A stretch of 32,500 bases of DNA from Leptospira alexanderi serovar Manhao 3 str. L 60 (GCF_000243815.2 NZ_AHMT02000053.1:22501-55000); one strand, 5' to 3'. Numbered from the stretch's first letter, positions 1 through 29,918 are shown. The notes: generated from the letters alone by a model not told the origin. Translations and numbers: made by a program.

Positions 1-3034
<3,034 letters not shown>

Positions 3035-3080
3035 GGAGAAAAGTGGAAATATCCTCGTTTTCTTTCGTTCCAATTGGGAT

Positions 3081-3851
<771 letters not shown>

Positions 3852-4137
3852 GTGTTATCGGACTAAGAATTCCGTTCTCCTTCTTTTGAAAGGACCGGCG
3901 ATTTGTAAATTTACGTGCGGCTCCGTTTCGTTTCAAATTTGGATTCGTTTCCAAATTCTAAACTTCATTCCTTCAGCGAGGCTGAAATTGTAAATCGGTT
4001 TTCATTTGAATAGGAACGATTCCCCAAAAAGATCCGTCAAGTCGAACCCCAAAGTTTTGGTAGACATACGTCTTTGATTGTTTCTTCAAGCGTCGTTTTT
4101 TGAAAACAATCCAAAAATTAAAATCTTCTTTGAAAAA

Positions 4138-4512
<375 letters not shown>

Positions 4513-4520
4513 GTGACCTC

Positions 4521-6854
<2,334 letters not shown>

Positions 6855-6860
6855 GCCGAA

Positions 6861-6866
6861 CCTCCT
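6861..6866 (-). promoter_or_regulatory. Shine-Dalgarno that selects a TTG start for the TonB receptor
   Basis: AGGAGG on the minus strand lies 6 nt before the TTG at 6852-6854. The upstream in-frame ATG (6879-6881) is preceded only by AT-rich sequence. This decides the start of the receptor gene. Confidence 0.75.
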
Positions 6867-6910
6867 GGACAAAAAATCCATTCAATCAAATAAAATTAGA
6901 AAAGAATGAT

Positions 6911-7247
<337 letters not shown>

Positions 7248-7485
7248 TATTATTGCTAATGATAAACCAATACTAATTAAGGGCAAGTAGAATGTAAAAC
7301 GATAATTTCAATAAGGATTTTTCATTTTTAGAAATCTTCCGACCGAAGACTTTTCGTTGCAGAGATGAAGCAGTCCATAATTTTCGAACTGTGACGGCAA
7401 TTTTGTTTCTTGCTCAGGATCCGAATCATTTGAAGCGTTATCCCACAAGTGTGAAAAAGAAATTGAGAAACTTCACGCTTCTATA

Positions 7486-7536
7486 AACAGCGCGCCCAAA
7501 ACCCCAGCTTATTTTGTCAGAAAGATCAAACTGCAG
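7486..7536 (+). repeat. 51-bp dispersed repeat, copy 1 (inverted copy at 28651-28703)
   Basis: The segment beginning AACAGCGCGCCCAAAACC and ending at CTGCAG recurs in reverse complement at 28651-28703 with about 90% identity (one indel and a few substitutions). It encodes nothing obvious and lies in a gene-free stretch. Confidence 0.75.
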
Positions 7537-7544
7537 AAACTCAA

Positions 7545-7592
7545 CAGAACGCTTCCTCAACTCAAATCTCGCTCCCGAAGGGTCGCGTTCTG
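7545..7592. repeat. Hairpin repeat with conserved TTCCT-AACTCA...GGGTC interior
   Basis: Arms CAGAACGC (7545-7552) and GCGTTCTG (7585-7592) enclose CTTCCTCAACTCA and TCCCGAAGGGTC-type sequence. The interior motifs also occur in hairpins at 18911-18936 and 31121-31324, where the arms differ but remain complementary. Confidence 0.6.
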
Positions 7593-7684
7593 GGTTCTGT
7601 CCTATCGAACGCCCTTAGGAAGTGAGATGTTTGAGTTTCTTTGGGACAGGTTCAAAAATCATTTTCGCAATCCCTTCTCAAAAA

Positions 7685-7840
7685 AATAAAATGGAATCCT
7701 ATCTCAACAATCTAAAAACTTCGTGTATCTGCATTTTGAGAACTTCGCTTTCCCTGGAAGAAATCCGTGAGCAAATCCGCAATACATTATCCATATCAAA
7801 TATTCAGATTTTAGAATACACTACAGTGTTTCGATTTTGA
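7685..7840 (+). pseudogene. Possible remnant of a SinR/Cas2-like ferredoxin-fold protein
   Basis: The reading frame from the ATG at 7691 (within a 72-codon ORF from 7622) encodes MESYLNNLKTSCICILRTSL followed by SLEEIREQIRNTL and ends TTVFRF at 7840. The pattern of a small beta strand, a helix with IREQI and a final hydrophobic strand recalls the C-terminal half of small SinR/Cas2-type proteins as I remember them. It is far too short to be complete and sits among repeats, so it is best read as a decayed fragment. The assignment is weak. Confidence 0.25.
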
Positions 7841-7874
7841 CTTTATCTTTGAGTTTGTCCCAAAACCGTACAAT

Positions 7875-7888
7875 GTAGGAATTCCTAC
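7875..7888. repeat. 14-bp palindrome GTAGGAATTCCTAC, dispersed family
   Basis: Perfect palindrome. Diverged copies occur at 14858-14871, 15231-15244 and 18554-18567, usually followed by a short run resembling ATTTTA or GTTTTA. All are intergenic. Confidence 0.6.
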
Positions 7889-8003
7889 GTTTTTAAACGA
7901 TGAGAAAAATCATTTCGATCGGTCTTGAATCGAAAACGATGACTTGTCCGCAGACTGCTTTTTCAGTTTTGTTTATGAAGACGTTTTCTTTCGTGTTTCT
8001 CGT

Positions 8004-8840
<837 letters not shown>

Positions 8841-8843
8841 AAT

Positions 8844-8876
<33 letters not shown>

Positions 8877-8915
8877 CGATGGACTGGTTTTCGTAAAGCT
8901 GAAACCGGGGCCCTT

Positions 8916-9302
<387 letters not shown>

Positions 9303-9354
9303 TCTGATTTTTGGAGTGCTCCTTAGGTTGTTGATGGCCAAGATTTCTCATGAT

Positions 9355-10428
<1,074 letters not shown>

Positions 10429-10601
10429 GCGGCGATCCTTTCCTTAGAATTAAGGTATAACAATATAATGTTTCTAAATGAAAAGACGACAAAAATCCGA
10501 TAAAAAAATTTCCAAAAACCAAAATGGAATTTTCGAAAAAATAAAATTAGCAACTCAAAAACTCTAAGCTATGAACTTTGGGGATTCTCAAAAATGGAAA
10601 T

Positions 10602-10642
<41 letters not shown>

Positions 10643-10671
10643 AAAGATTCTTTTTGAAGAGGTTTTATTCG

Positions 10672-11844
<1,173 letters not shown>

Positions 11845-12024
11845 TTTTGTTTTGAGACATTTTAGGACACAGAAATATATTTTGAATTCGAATCTCTATA
11901 CACTAAAAACAGAACGTTCGTTCTTTAAAATTGAAAAGAATGGCACATTTTAAGGCAATTTTTGAAGAGAATAAATTTTGGATAAAAAGCTTTAAACGTA
12001 AAATGAATAAAAAAGAAAAAAACG

Positions 12025-12043
12025 AGCGTAGCGCTAATTTTTT
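12025..12043 (+). terminator. Possible weak terminator after the CoA-transferase gene
   Basis: A short stem AGCG-TAG-CGCT (12025-12035) flanked by an A-run and a T-run could act as a terminator. The stem is only 4 bp and lies 180 bp beyond the stop codon, so this is uncertain. Confidence 0.3.
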
Positions 12044-12070
12044 CCCTTGTATTTTGGTTTGATCTAATCA

Positions 12071-12102
<32 letters not shown>

Positions 12103-12114
12103 CGTAAGAAGGGA

Positions 12115-13285
<1,171 letters not shown>

Positions 13286-13383
13286 GAATATTAGAATTTT
13301 CAAAAATGCGTTCTTACATGACGGGACGCGTTTAAAAAGTTACGGTGATTAGAAAAAAATTTTCGAAAACCGCGAGTGAATTA

Positions 13384-13409
13384 AAAGGCGCTTGGTCAGC
13401 GCCTTTTTT
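13384..13409 (+). terminator. Rho-independent terminator after the acyl-CoA dehydrogenase gene
   Basis: Stem AAAGGCGC (13384-13391), 7-nt loop TTGGTCA and GCGCCTTT (13399-13406), followed by TTT. It lies 99 bp beyond the stop at 13285. Confidence 0.85.
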
Positions 13410-13603
13410 ATTACGACTTTGGGTCTTTGAAACGAAAGTTATAAATTACCTTTATTCGCGTCCAAAATTTTCAAGTGATTTCGGCGATCATTGTATGAGA
13501 CGTATCAATCCAAAAATCTGAATTTCCTAAAACAAAAACAAATAAAATCTAAGCGAGATTTGACGGTTCGTTTTTGAAAATTTTTTTCCTGATTTCAAGA
13601 GTT

Positions 13604-13632
13604 TTGAAACTTGTCCGATTATTTCTTATTTA
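13604..13632 (+). promoter_or_regulatory. Candidate sigma-70 promoter for the cytochrome c peroxidase gene
   Basis: TTGAAA (13604-13609), a 17-nt spacer and TATTTA (13627-13632). The start codon lies about 175 bp downstream, leaving a long leader that includes the inverted repeat at 13682-13699. A second TTGACA at 13759-13764 has no good -10 element. Confidence 0.35.
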
Positions 13633-13681
13633 TTTGTGTAATTGTCTAATCGCCCTTTTTTGTAAATTTGATGCTTATCAC

Positions 13682-13699
13682 CGTTTTCGTTAGAAAACG
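13682..13699. promoter_or_regulatory. Perfect inverted repeat CGTTTTC-GTTA-GAAAACG upstream of the peroxidase gene
   Basis: Seven-base arms with a 4-nt loop, 107 bp before the start codon. It could be an operator of a stress or redox regulator or an RNA hairpin in the leader. No consensus was recognised. Confidence 0.45.
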
Positions 13700-13731
13700 T
13701 TAGATTTATTTTTGAAGTTCGCTTCCGAATG

Positions 13732-13765
<34 letters not shown>

Positions 13766-13805
13766 TGTGATCTCTCATTCGAACCATTGACCCAGGATGG
13801 TCCAT

Positions 13806-14756
<951 letters not shown>

Positions 14757-15283
14757 AAGGATTTCTGTTCGTTGTAAATCGTGCATAACGGATAATTTTT
14801 CTTGAGCCCTAACTTTAACGTGGGTTCGTGGAGAAAATGAGAAAGAATTTCCTAAAAGTAGGAATTACTACAATTTTAGAATTTGTTCGTAAAATCGTGA
14901 TTTGCGTTAGTTCCCACATTTTAAAAATAGATTTACTACTCATCCCTACATAATAGAGTGTCCAAAATTCTGCGTCTAAACGGAGATTTGTGCTAAAATT
15001 AGCGGTCTCCTTTGTGTAGAGATCAGTAAAGTTCAGGTTCAACTTTTTTCAGGAAAATGAATCTACGCCGAATTCACGTTCACTTAGAGTGTGTTCCAAA
15101 GCCTAATAGAAATCAGCTTCCTATCAATTCAGTAAATTCGTAATAAAAAGGTCGCCGGGGAGTTCCCACAGAAACCGTTACATTGGCGGTTTATACCGTT
15201 TTTGTGCGGTTTTTCCTGTCGTTTAAAATTGTAGTAGTTCCTACATTGTTGTGGTTTAATAAAGAAAAAGAAGTAGGAAATAA
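14757..15283. other. Gene-free region with degenerate repeats
   Basis: Between the peroxidase gene and the ompL1 terminator. It begins with a motif TTTAACGTGGGTTCGTGGAG (14814-14833) that matches the left end of the element at 31053, then two diverged copies of the GTAGGAATTCCTAC palindrome, the 95-bp repeat (14938-15028) and its partner block (to about 15170). The reading frames here (for example 14815-15042 minus) are translations of the repeat and not real genes. Confidence 0.65.
14938..15170 (+). repeat. Dispersed repeat A, copy 1, with downstream block B
   Basis: The core 14938-15028 (ACTCATCCCTACATAATAGA through GATCAGTA) recurs at 19148-19239 (about 90% identical), at 28115-28208 (inverted) and as a diverged copy at 18367-18459. 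After the core, a block containing AAATCAGCT...CAGTAAATTCGTAATAAAA and then AGTTCCCAC also follows the diverged copy at 18367, so the composite spans roughly 230 bp. No transposase or long terminal repeats were seen; likely a non-autonomous element or insertion sequence remnant. Confidence 0.75.
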
Positions 15284-15310
15284 AAAAGGCTCTCAAAAAG
15301 AGAGCCTTTT
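15284..15310 (-). terminator. Rho-independent terminator of ompL1
   Basis: Perfect 11-bp stem AAAAGGCTCTC / GAGAGCCTTTT with a 5-nt loop, followed on the minus strand by further Ts. It lies 31 bp beyond the ompL1 stop. Confidence 0.88.
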
Positions 15311-15340
15311 ACAAATAGAATCTTATAAATTCTATTTTTT

Positions 15341-16303
<963 letters not shown>

Positions 16304-16316
16304 TGATAACTCCTTA

Positions 16317-16353
<37 letters not shown>

Positions 16354-16371
16354 CGCTTTTGTATTCGGTTT

Positions 16372-16872
<501 letters not shown>

Positions 16873-16908
16873 ATTCGGGCCGAAAGTGAAAATCGGCCCG
16901 GCCCGAAT
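16873..16908 (-). terminator. Hairpin terminator of the thiolase gene
   Basis: ATTCGGGCC (16873-16881) pairs with GGCCCGAAT (16900-16908); an alternative pairing GGGCCGA / TCGGCCC is also possible. It lies 16 bp beyond the thiolase stop. The T-tract on the minus strand is weak (CTTTCTCCCTTTCTTC). Confidence 0.65.
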
Positions 16909-16923
16909 GAAAAAGAAAAAAAT

Positions 16924-18135
<1,212 letters not shown>

Positions 18136-18366
18136 TGTATTACCTCGCTGCCGATTTTTCTCTTGGGATTAAATTGAACAGCTGTTTAGTGATTTTGGGT
18201 ATTCCGGTTTCTATTTTTGAGAGGCCAGGGAGTTTGCAATTCTTTTTGCGGGAATTCTATAGAGAGAGGAGTTCCGGTATTGAACAGAGGTGCTTTTTCT
18301 CGTATTCTCATACTATCTGATAAGAGACTTTGCTCCGTTTCTGATGGTTATAGTGATGCGGATTTA

Positions 18367-18575
18367 CATTGTATTATATACAATGGAGTTCCAAGATTCT
18401 GCTTTTAAACAGGGATTTGCGTTAAAATTGACGTCACTCCTTTATGTAAGATCGGTGATATCCTTCCTTTTGTTCGGCCTATTTTGATTCTAAACTTGTC
18501 CTAAAATTCAAAATAAATCAGCTATGATCATTTTGGTAAGTTCGTAATAAAATGTAGAAGTTCCCACGTTTTAGT
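18367..18575 (+). repeat. Dispersed repeat A, diverged copy, with block B
   Basis: Aligns with 14938-15170: ATTCTGCTTTTAAACAGGGATT in place of ATTCTGCGTCTAAACGGAGATT, then AAATCAGCT and GTAAGTTCGTAATAAAA followed by AGTTCCCAC. Confidence 0.6.
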
Positions 18576-18760
18576 GACGAGGGTTTAGTCACCATAGTGC
18601 TTAGGACTTTACACACTACACTAACCACTAAAGCTCTGACATCTAAAACATTCCTGCATTTTTGTGAAACTCAGGCGTCTGCTTCTATTGGCGCTCGATG
18701 GATTTTAGGACAGACTCTGATATGGCGCCCCCACCGGAGCAGTAAATATTTTTTCGCATT

Positions 18761-18796
<36 letters not shown>

Positions 18797-18830
18797 ATTC
18801 GCGACGATTGATCAGACTGATATTTGCGGG

Positions 18831-18876
<46 letters not shown>

Positions 18877-18910
18877 TAAAACAACTCAGCACTACCCTTC
18901 CTAAACTCAA

Positions 18911-18936
18911 ATCTCGTTCCCGATGGGTCACGAGAT
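18911..18936. repeat. Hairpin repeat ATCTCGT / ACGAGAT with TCCCGATGGGTC apex
   Basis: Perfect 7-bp arms (18911-18917, 18930-18936) around the conserved apex (18918-18929), preceded by CTTCCTAAACTCAA as in the copy at 7545. Confidence 0.65.
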
Positions 18937-19012
18937 AGGGCGCGTTGTAGATCAAATCTGCAAAGCAGAAATGCTTCAACACTGAGTCAACAAGTATTCC
19001 TCCTTTATCGTA

Positions 19013-19045
<33 letters not shown>

Positions 19046-19114
19046 ACATTATTCTAACTCTAAGCTACTAGGTTCATCGCTGCCCAAAGAAAACCGGATA
19101 GTTCTCTGGAAACT

Positions 19115-19239
<125 letters not shown>

Positions 19240-19461
19240 ATTGTCATTATTTACTACTCGGACGCATGAATAAAATACTATGATAAACTATTTCGAAAAT
19301 TAGAATGTTGGAATCTTCCTCTAAAAAGTCGAGATTTCCCGATTTGACTTAATTTTTGAGAACCGTTGTACTTTTGCAAAACCGACCGCTTATTTTCGAG
19401 TATCATTTTCATACCTCCGAGTAGTAAAATTTAAGGGTTATCAGAAAGTAGTATAAAAAAT

Positions 19462-19532
19462 GGAAAGTGAATTCTTCGACAACTGTCGACTCCGAAAAGC
19501 CGGAGCCTTTCAACGAAGCCTTTCACAATTCC
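19462..19532 (+). promoter_or_regulatory. Possible structured RNA leader upstream of crcB
   Basis: Nested complementary segments GGAA-GTGAA-CTTCG (19462-19478) and CGAAG-TTCAC-TTCC (19514-19532) enclose TCGACA-AC-TGTCGA (19476-19489) and CTCCG-AAAAGC-CGGAG (19490-19505). The CTTCG stem and the TCGACA stem compete for the same bases. It does not match the fluoride riboswitch consensus as I know it. Confidence 0.35.
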
Positions 19533-19577
19533 AAGAAAAAATATAGGAATCGATAAAATTAATAAAAAAGGAATATT

Positions 19578-19961
19578 ATGAATTTAGAAAGTAATTTGTT
19601 TTTGATTGGGTTTGGAGGGGCGATCGGAAGTGTATTTCGTTATCTGTTGCAATATTGGTTCGGAAGCGTTCTTGGATTTGCCCTTCCTTGGGGGACATTG
19701 ACTGCAAATTTACTCGGTTCCTTTGTTATCGGGATCGTATATGCCTTTTTTGACCGGTTCCCGGTTTTAGATCCTCAGTGGAAGTTTTTAATTGCTTCCG
19801 GACTCTGTGGAGGTTTTACGACCTTTTCAACGTTTTCTTACGAAACCTTTCAATTGTTAAAATCCGGTCATTATGTTTTATTTTTCGGATATATCTTCTT
19901 AAGTGTAATCGGTGGAATCGGTTTCACTTTTGCGGGAATTTGGATGGTGAGAAATTTTTAA
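19578..19961 (+). CDS. crcB: CrcB/Fluc-type fluoride ion channel
   Basis: A 127-residue membrane protein with four helices that works as a dual-topology dimer exporting fluoride. Family signatures are clear: GFGGAIGSVFRYLLQ in helix 1, WGTLTANLLGSFVIG in helix 2 and the GLCGGFTTFSTFSYE break with TTFSTFS in helix 3. AAGGA 6 nt before the ATG supports the start. It is 496 bp upstream of ligB in the same direction, but the tandem repeat and a probable promoter lie between, so co-transcription is doubtful. Confidence 0.92.
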   Translation: MNLESNLFLIGFGGAIGSVFRYLLQYWFGSVLGFALPWGTLTANLLGSFVIGIVYAFFDRFPVLDPQWKFLIASGLCGGFTTFSTFSYETFQLLKSGHYVLFFGYIFLSVIGGIGFTFAGIWMVRNF

Positions 19962-20158
19962 GAAAGAATGAATAATTTCTTAAGTTATGCGTCTTTTAAA
20001 AATTCTTCCGCTTTCAATCGTTTGATTCGATACTTAAGGAAATAAAATTCGGAAATCGATGCTCTTCATAGACCGCTTAAGTATTAAATTTATTTGATGT
20101 ATTCTGTTTTTCCCGGATTGGAAATATTTTTCTTTACAAACTTCTTCTTTCTCATCAG

Positions 20159-20400
20159 TTTCAAAGGAAACAAACTTCAAAGGAAACAAAAACTTCAAAG
20201 GAAACAAACTTCAAAGGAAACAAACTTCAAAGGAAACAAACTTCAAAGGAAACAAACTTCAAAGGAAACAAACTTCAAAGGAAACAAACTTCAAAGGAAA
20301 CAAACTTCAAAGGAAACAAACTTCAAAGGAAACAAACTTCAAAGGAAACAAACTTCAAAGGAAACAAACTTCAAAGGAAACAAACTTCAAAAGAAGCAAA
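20159..20400 (+). repeat. 16-bp tandem repeat, 15 copies, in the ligB upstream region
   Basis: The unit CTTCAAAGGAAACAAA is repeated about 15 times. The first copy differs by one base, two extra As follow copy 2 (20191-20192), copies 3-14 are identical, and the last (20385-20400) is degenerate. The block ends 57 bp before the ligB ATG. Each unit carries AAAGGA, a Shine-Dalgarno-like core, and none has a stop codon in any frame, so the unit reads through as a 16-residue periodic peptide (KLQRKQTSKETNFKGN). The near-perfect copies imply recent slippage, so length probably varies among strains. Confidence 0.95.
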
Positions 20401-20446
20401 ATGTCGGGAATACGAAAATGAATACTTCAAAAAAAATAAATAATAT

Positions 20447-20450
20447 AAGG
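20447..20450 (+). promoter_or_regulatory. Ribosome binding site of ligB
   Basis: AAGG, 7 nt before the ATG at 20458, following an AT-rich segment. In L. interrogans the lig leader RNA is known to fold over the start site and give temperature-dependent translation; whether this leader does so cannot be seen. Confidence 0.5.
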
Positions 20451-20457
20451 CAAGTCG

Positions 20458-26205
<5,748 letters not shown>

Positions 26206-26206
26206 T

Positions 26207-27032
<826 letters not shown>

Positions 27033-27040
27033 GTTGAGCC

Positions 27041-27351
27041 ATGAAATTATTTAAAATAATATTCTTTATTTTTGTAACTTTGACGACCGAGGTCTGTTAC
27101 AATACTACATTAAGAGTTTATAATACATCGAATCTTCTTCCTTTGAAATCCGAGCCAGAACAAACCTTCAAGCAAGGAGGATACTTATTCGGTATGATCA
27201 ACGCATTTGAGACTCCGAAGATTCAATGCGCTAAAGGGAAACCGGAGATTCTGATTCTAAGAAATTTTTGGGACAACGTCATCCATTGGACGATTGGCGG
27301 AATTTATACTCAAAGGACCGTACAAATATTTTGCAAAAAAGATATGGTCGG

Positions 27352-27376
<25 letters not shown>
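27041..27376 (+). CDS. Second Bor-like lipoprotein or exported protein
   Basis: A 111-residue protein with an N-terminal hydrophobic signal ending TTEVC (weak lipobox). The mature part shows the same core as the preceding gene in shorter form: GGYLFGMINAFETPKIQC near the middle and the terminal WTIGGIYTQRTVQIFC matching the GIYTP-x-V-x-C end of Bor. It follows the first Bor-like gene by 8 bp, so the pair is likely an old tandem duplication. The 3' end overlaps the convergent VOC gene by 25 bp. Function inferred only from family resemblance. Confidence 0.68.
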
Positions 27377-27762
<386 letters not shown>

Positions 27763-28114
27763 GGGACTGAGGTTCGGACAATTGAATGGTTCGAAAAGTA
27801 AAAAATTAGATTTGTAGGAGCGATTTGGTTGAAGACTCTTGGAAAACTCGGTCAAAACCGACTTTGGTAGGTGAGATATACGTAATATTAGAGATCCAAG
27901 GGAGTAAAACCAAACTTTCTCCTTGTTTTTCGGTTTTATCCTTCAGGTTTCAATTTTGTCTGTGCGCGTTTAAAATCGAGAAAGCGCACGCAAAACGCAA
28001 CTGAAGGAATCTGGCTAATCCCAATCCGATTGAATATCAATTTTGAATCTCTGATTTTAAATTCGCGCATTTCTGCAAAAGAAACAGAAACGTCTTTCGA
28101 GTCGCTTCGTCCGC

Positions 28115-28208
28115 TACTGATCTCTACATAAAGGAATACCGCCAATTTTAGCACAAATTCCCGTTTAGACGCAGAATTTTGGACACTCTATTATGTAGGT
28201 GATGAGTA
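28115..28208 (-). repeat. Dispersed repeat A, inverted copy
   Basis: Reverse complement of the 14938-15028 and 19148-19239 copies, from TACTGATCTCTACATAAAGG to TTATGTAGGTGATGAGT, about 90% identical. It interrupts the end of the coding remnant on the same strand. Confidence 0.75.
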
Positions 28209-28590
28209 ATACTAGTAATACTCGTTTGATCTGCTCCGGAATGTGGATTCGATATTCTTTGATTCCGTTTCTGTCTCAGGATCAATTTGATCCTCCCAAC
28301 TTTGCAGAACTCGTTTCTGTCCGGAAGTTTTGTTATAAACTTTTTTTGGAATAAAATCTTGCGCGATTCCATCTCTAATTTCCGCACGAAACGGTTCTCC
28401 AACCTGTGGATATAGTGGAGGGAATATATGACTTCGTGTTGATCTGGATTGAAATATGCCCAGGTTTCCACACCTGTCAGTTGATTCGGAGCGGGTTCAT
28501 CCAAATTACAATATTTGAATGTTTGTCGATTATATAATTCATTATACTGAAGTTTGGGACAGGTGCTTGATTTTTGGTGGTTTTGTATGG
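28209..28590 (-). pseudogene. Coding remnant, N- and C-truncated
   Basis: The minus-strand frame is open well upstream of its first possible start (TTG at 28504) and gives protein-like sequence (YNRQTFKYCNLDEPAPNQ, WAYFNPDQHEVIYSLHYIHR, LENRFVRKL) before entering repeat A in a frame unlike the repeat's other copies. It is flanked by repeats on both sides. I do not recognise the family; best read as a gene fragment left after insertions. Confidence 0.35.
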
Positions 28591-28650
28591 GTTGTGTTTT
28601 ATAATTGATGTTAATAAATTTAGAACCTGTCTCAAAACTGGGACAGAGCC

Positions 28651-28703
28651 TTGCAGCTTGAACTTTCTGACAAAGTAAACTGGGGTTTTGGGACGCGCTG
28701 TTA
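28651..28703 (-). repeat. 51-bp dispersed repeat, copy 2
   Basis: Reverse complement of 7486-7536, about 90% identical. Confidence 0.75.
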
Positions 28704-28705
28704 AT

Positions 28706-29038
28706 TCATTGATCTTCGAAAAGTTCCAGTGGCATAAGGTTTGTATCCTTGTGAAAACTGGCGAATTTTCTAAAAGCTAGAATTCGTCTAAGATTATCAC
28801 TTCGACGAACTGATTCTCTTGAAAAATCGTCGATCCTAATTTTCAGAGTCTTTTCCAATTCCTCGAAATCAATATCATTAAAGCTGAGGGGTGTTTTGTT
28901 TTTTATTTTGTTATAAGAAATCATCGAATGTGTCTCCCATCCACCGAGAATAATTTGTCCGACAAAAAAAAATGGAATAAATACTAGTAACTTGCTTGGT
29001 CTTAACTTAAAGTGTCTTTGTATGAATCGAATTCTCAA
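28706..29038 (-). CDS. Hypothetical single-pass membrane protein
   Basis: A frame of 110 codons with one strongly hydrophobic helix (about residues 17-34, LLVFIPFFFVGQIILGGW) and a charged C-terminal helical region (FEELEKTLKIRIDDFSRESVRRSDNLRRILAF). The only start for the full frame is TTG at 29038 with no good ribosome binding site, so the N-terminus is uncertain and the gene may be a remnant. It immediately follows the 51-bp repeat. Family not recognised. Confidence 0.45.
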   Translation of the reverse strand: MRIRFIQRHFKLRPSKLLVFIPFFFVGQIILGGWETHSMISYNKIKNKTPLSFNDIDFEELEKTLKIRIDDFSRESVRRSDNLRRILAFRKFASFHKDTNLMPLELFEDQ

Positions 29039-29436
29039 TGGAGTTAATTTCTCGGACTGTAATTTGATTTTAAACTTTGTTTTCTTTCATTTAATACATG
29101 ACTGAGGTCATACATATCTTTCTTCGTATGCAGAATAAAATGCGCTGCAGTTTAAAGCCGATTGTATGCGAGAGATATTCGTATGAATGAGATTTTCGTC
29201 GAAGTACAAAGATATAATACGAAAGTAGCAATAACATTGAAAAGAGTTGTTGGGGAATCTCATTTTATGAATTGAATGTCTCCATAATTTTCCAAAATCT
29301 TTCCTCAAAAGAAAGAATAGGGTTTTGTTATTAAATAGGCATGCTTCTTGAAGGAATTTAGATTGCATAATTCGAGCGATTTTATCCAATACTATGAATG
29401 GACTGGAATATTCCTTCTGCATATCGATTAACTACA
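29039..29436. other. AT-rich region, no convincing gene
   Basis: A 104-codon minus-strand frame (29108-29422) is present but has no clear ribosome binding site and unconvincing composition. The region probably holds the promoter of the XRE gene near its right end. Confidence 0.45.
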
Positions 29437-29457
29437 TTTTATGCTCTAAGCATAAAA
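29437..29457. promoter_or_regulatory. Perfect 21-bp palindrome, likely operator of the XRE regulator
   Basis: TTTTATGCT-CTA-AGCATAAAA: 9-bp perfect arms, 35 bp before the start of the XRE gene. Length, symmetry and position are what a Cro/CI-type autoregulatory operator should look like. Confidence 0.6.
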
Positions 29458-29492
29458 ATCAAGAAAAAAATATTATTTTGTAATGCAATTAG

Positions 29493-29918
29493 ATGGAACT
29501 AAAAACACCAGGGCAAAGGATCAAATTCATTCGAACCGAAGGAGCCGGGGAAAAAATGACGCAAAATCAATTTGCTTCTGCGATTTTCATTTCTCAGGCA
29601 CTTTTGAGTAGAATTGAATCGGATGATATTGAGGTAACGGAACAAACTGCTTTTATTATTGAAGTAGTTTTTAATTATAAAAAAGATTGGGTTCTTAATG
29701 GAGCGGGACCGAGGATGACGAATGTTGTCAAATTTCGCGAGGACCTTGCGACTAAAATAGAGGAATGGAGTCGTTTAATCCGTAGGGCTGAAAAAATTCC
29801 AAACGCAAAGTCAATTATCGAAAAATATATAAATTTAATAGAAAAAGATCGAGACACGGTCAATTTAATTGTAGCAGAGAAACAATCCGATCAAACAGAA
29901 TTGGAAAGAAAATCGTAG
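29493..29918 (+). CDS. XRE-family (Cro/CI) transcriptional regulator
   Basis: A 141-residue protein. Residues 5-70 form a helix-turn-helix of the XRE type (TPGQRIKFIRTEG, KMTQNQFASAIFISQALLSRIESD, EQTAFIIEVVFNYKKDWVLNGAGP), including the typical W-L-NGAGP end seen in CI-like repressors. The C-terminal part (85-141) is a charged helix, probably for dimerisation. No Shine-Dalgarno was seen at the ATG. A perfect palindrome lies just upstream. Its 3' end overlaps the convergent membrane-protein fragment by 59 bp. It likely represses itself and perhaps the neighbouring acyl synthase gene. Confidence 0.85.
   Translation: MELKTPGQRIKFIRTEGAGEKMTQNQFASAIFISQALLSRIESDDIEVTEQTAFIIEVVFNYKKDWVLNGAGPRMTNVVKFREDLATKIEEWSRLIRRAEKIPNAKSIIEKYINLIEKDRDTVNLIVAEKQSDQTELERKS

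Larger units (their letters stand above)
27763..28705. other. Repeat-bearing region with a coding remnant
   Basis: Contains an inverted copy of repeat A (28115-28208), a coding remnant (about 28209-28590) and the 51-bp repeat (28651-28703). Copies of GTCCCAAA/TTTGGGAC-type words at 28554 and 28622-28645 mark further repeat edges. No intact gene was seen. Confidence 0.6.

Noticed and set aside
14815..15042. 75-codon minus-strand frame
   Set aside because: It is a translation of repeat A; the same peptide arises from other repeat copies.
19462..19577. Fluoride (crcB) riboswitch
   Set aside because: The conserved riboswitch core and its pseudoknot were not found despite the crcB gene downstream.
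20159..20400. CRISPR array
   Set aside because: Units are contiguous 16-mers with no spacers, and no cas genes are nearby.
29108..29422. 104-codon minus-strand frame
   Set aside because: No ribosome binding site and an odd composition; probably chance in AT-rich DNA.
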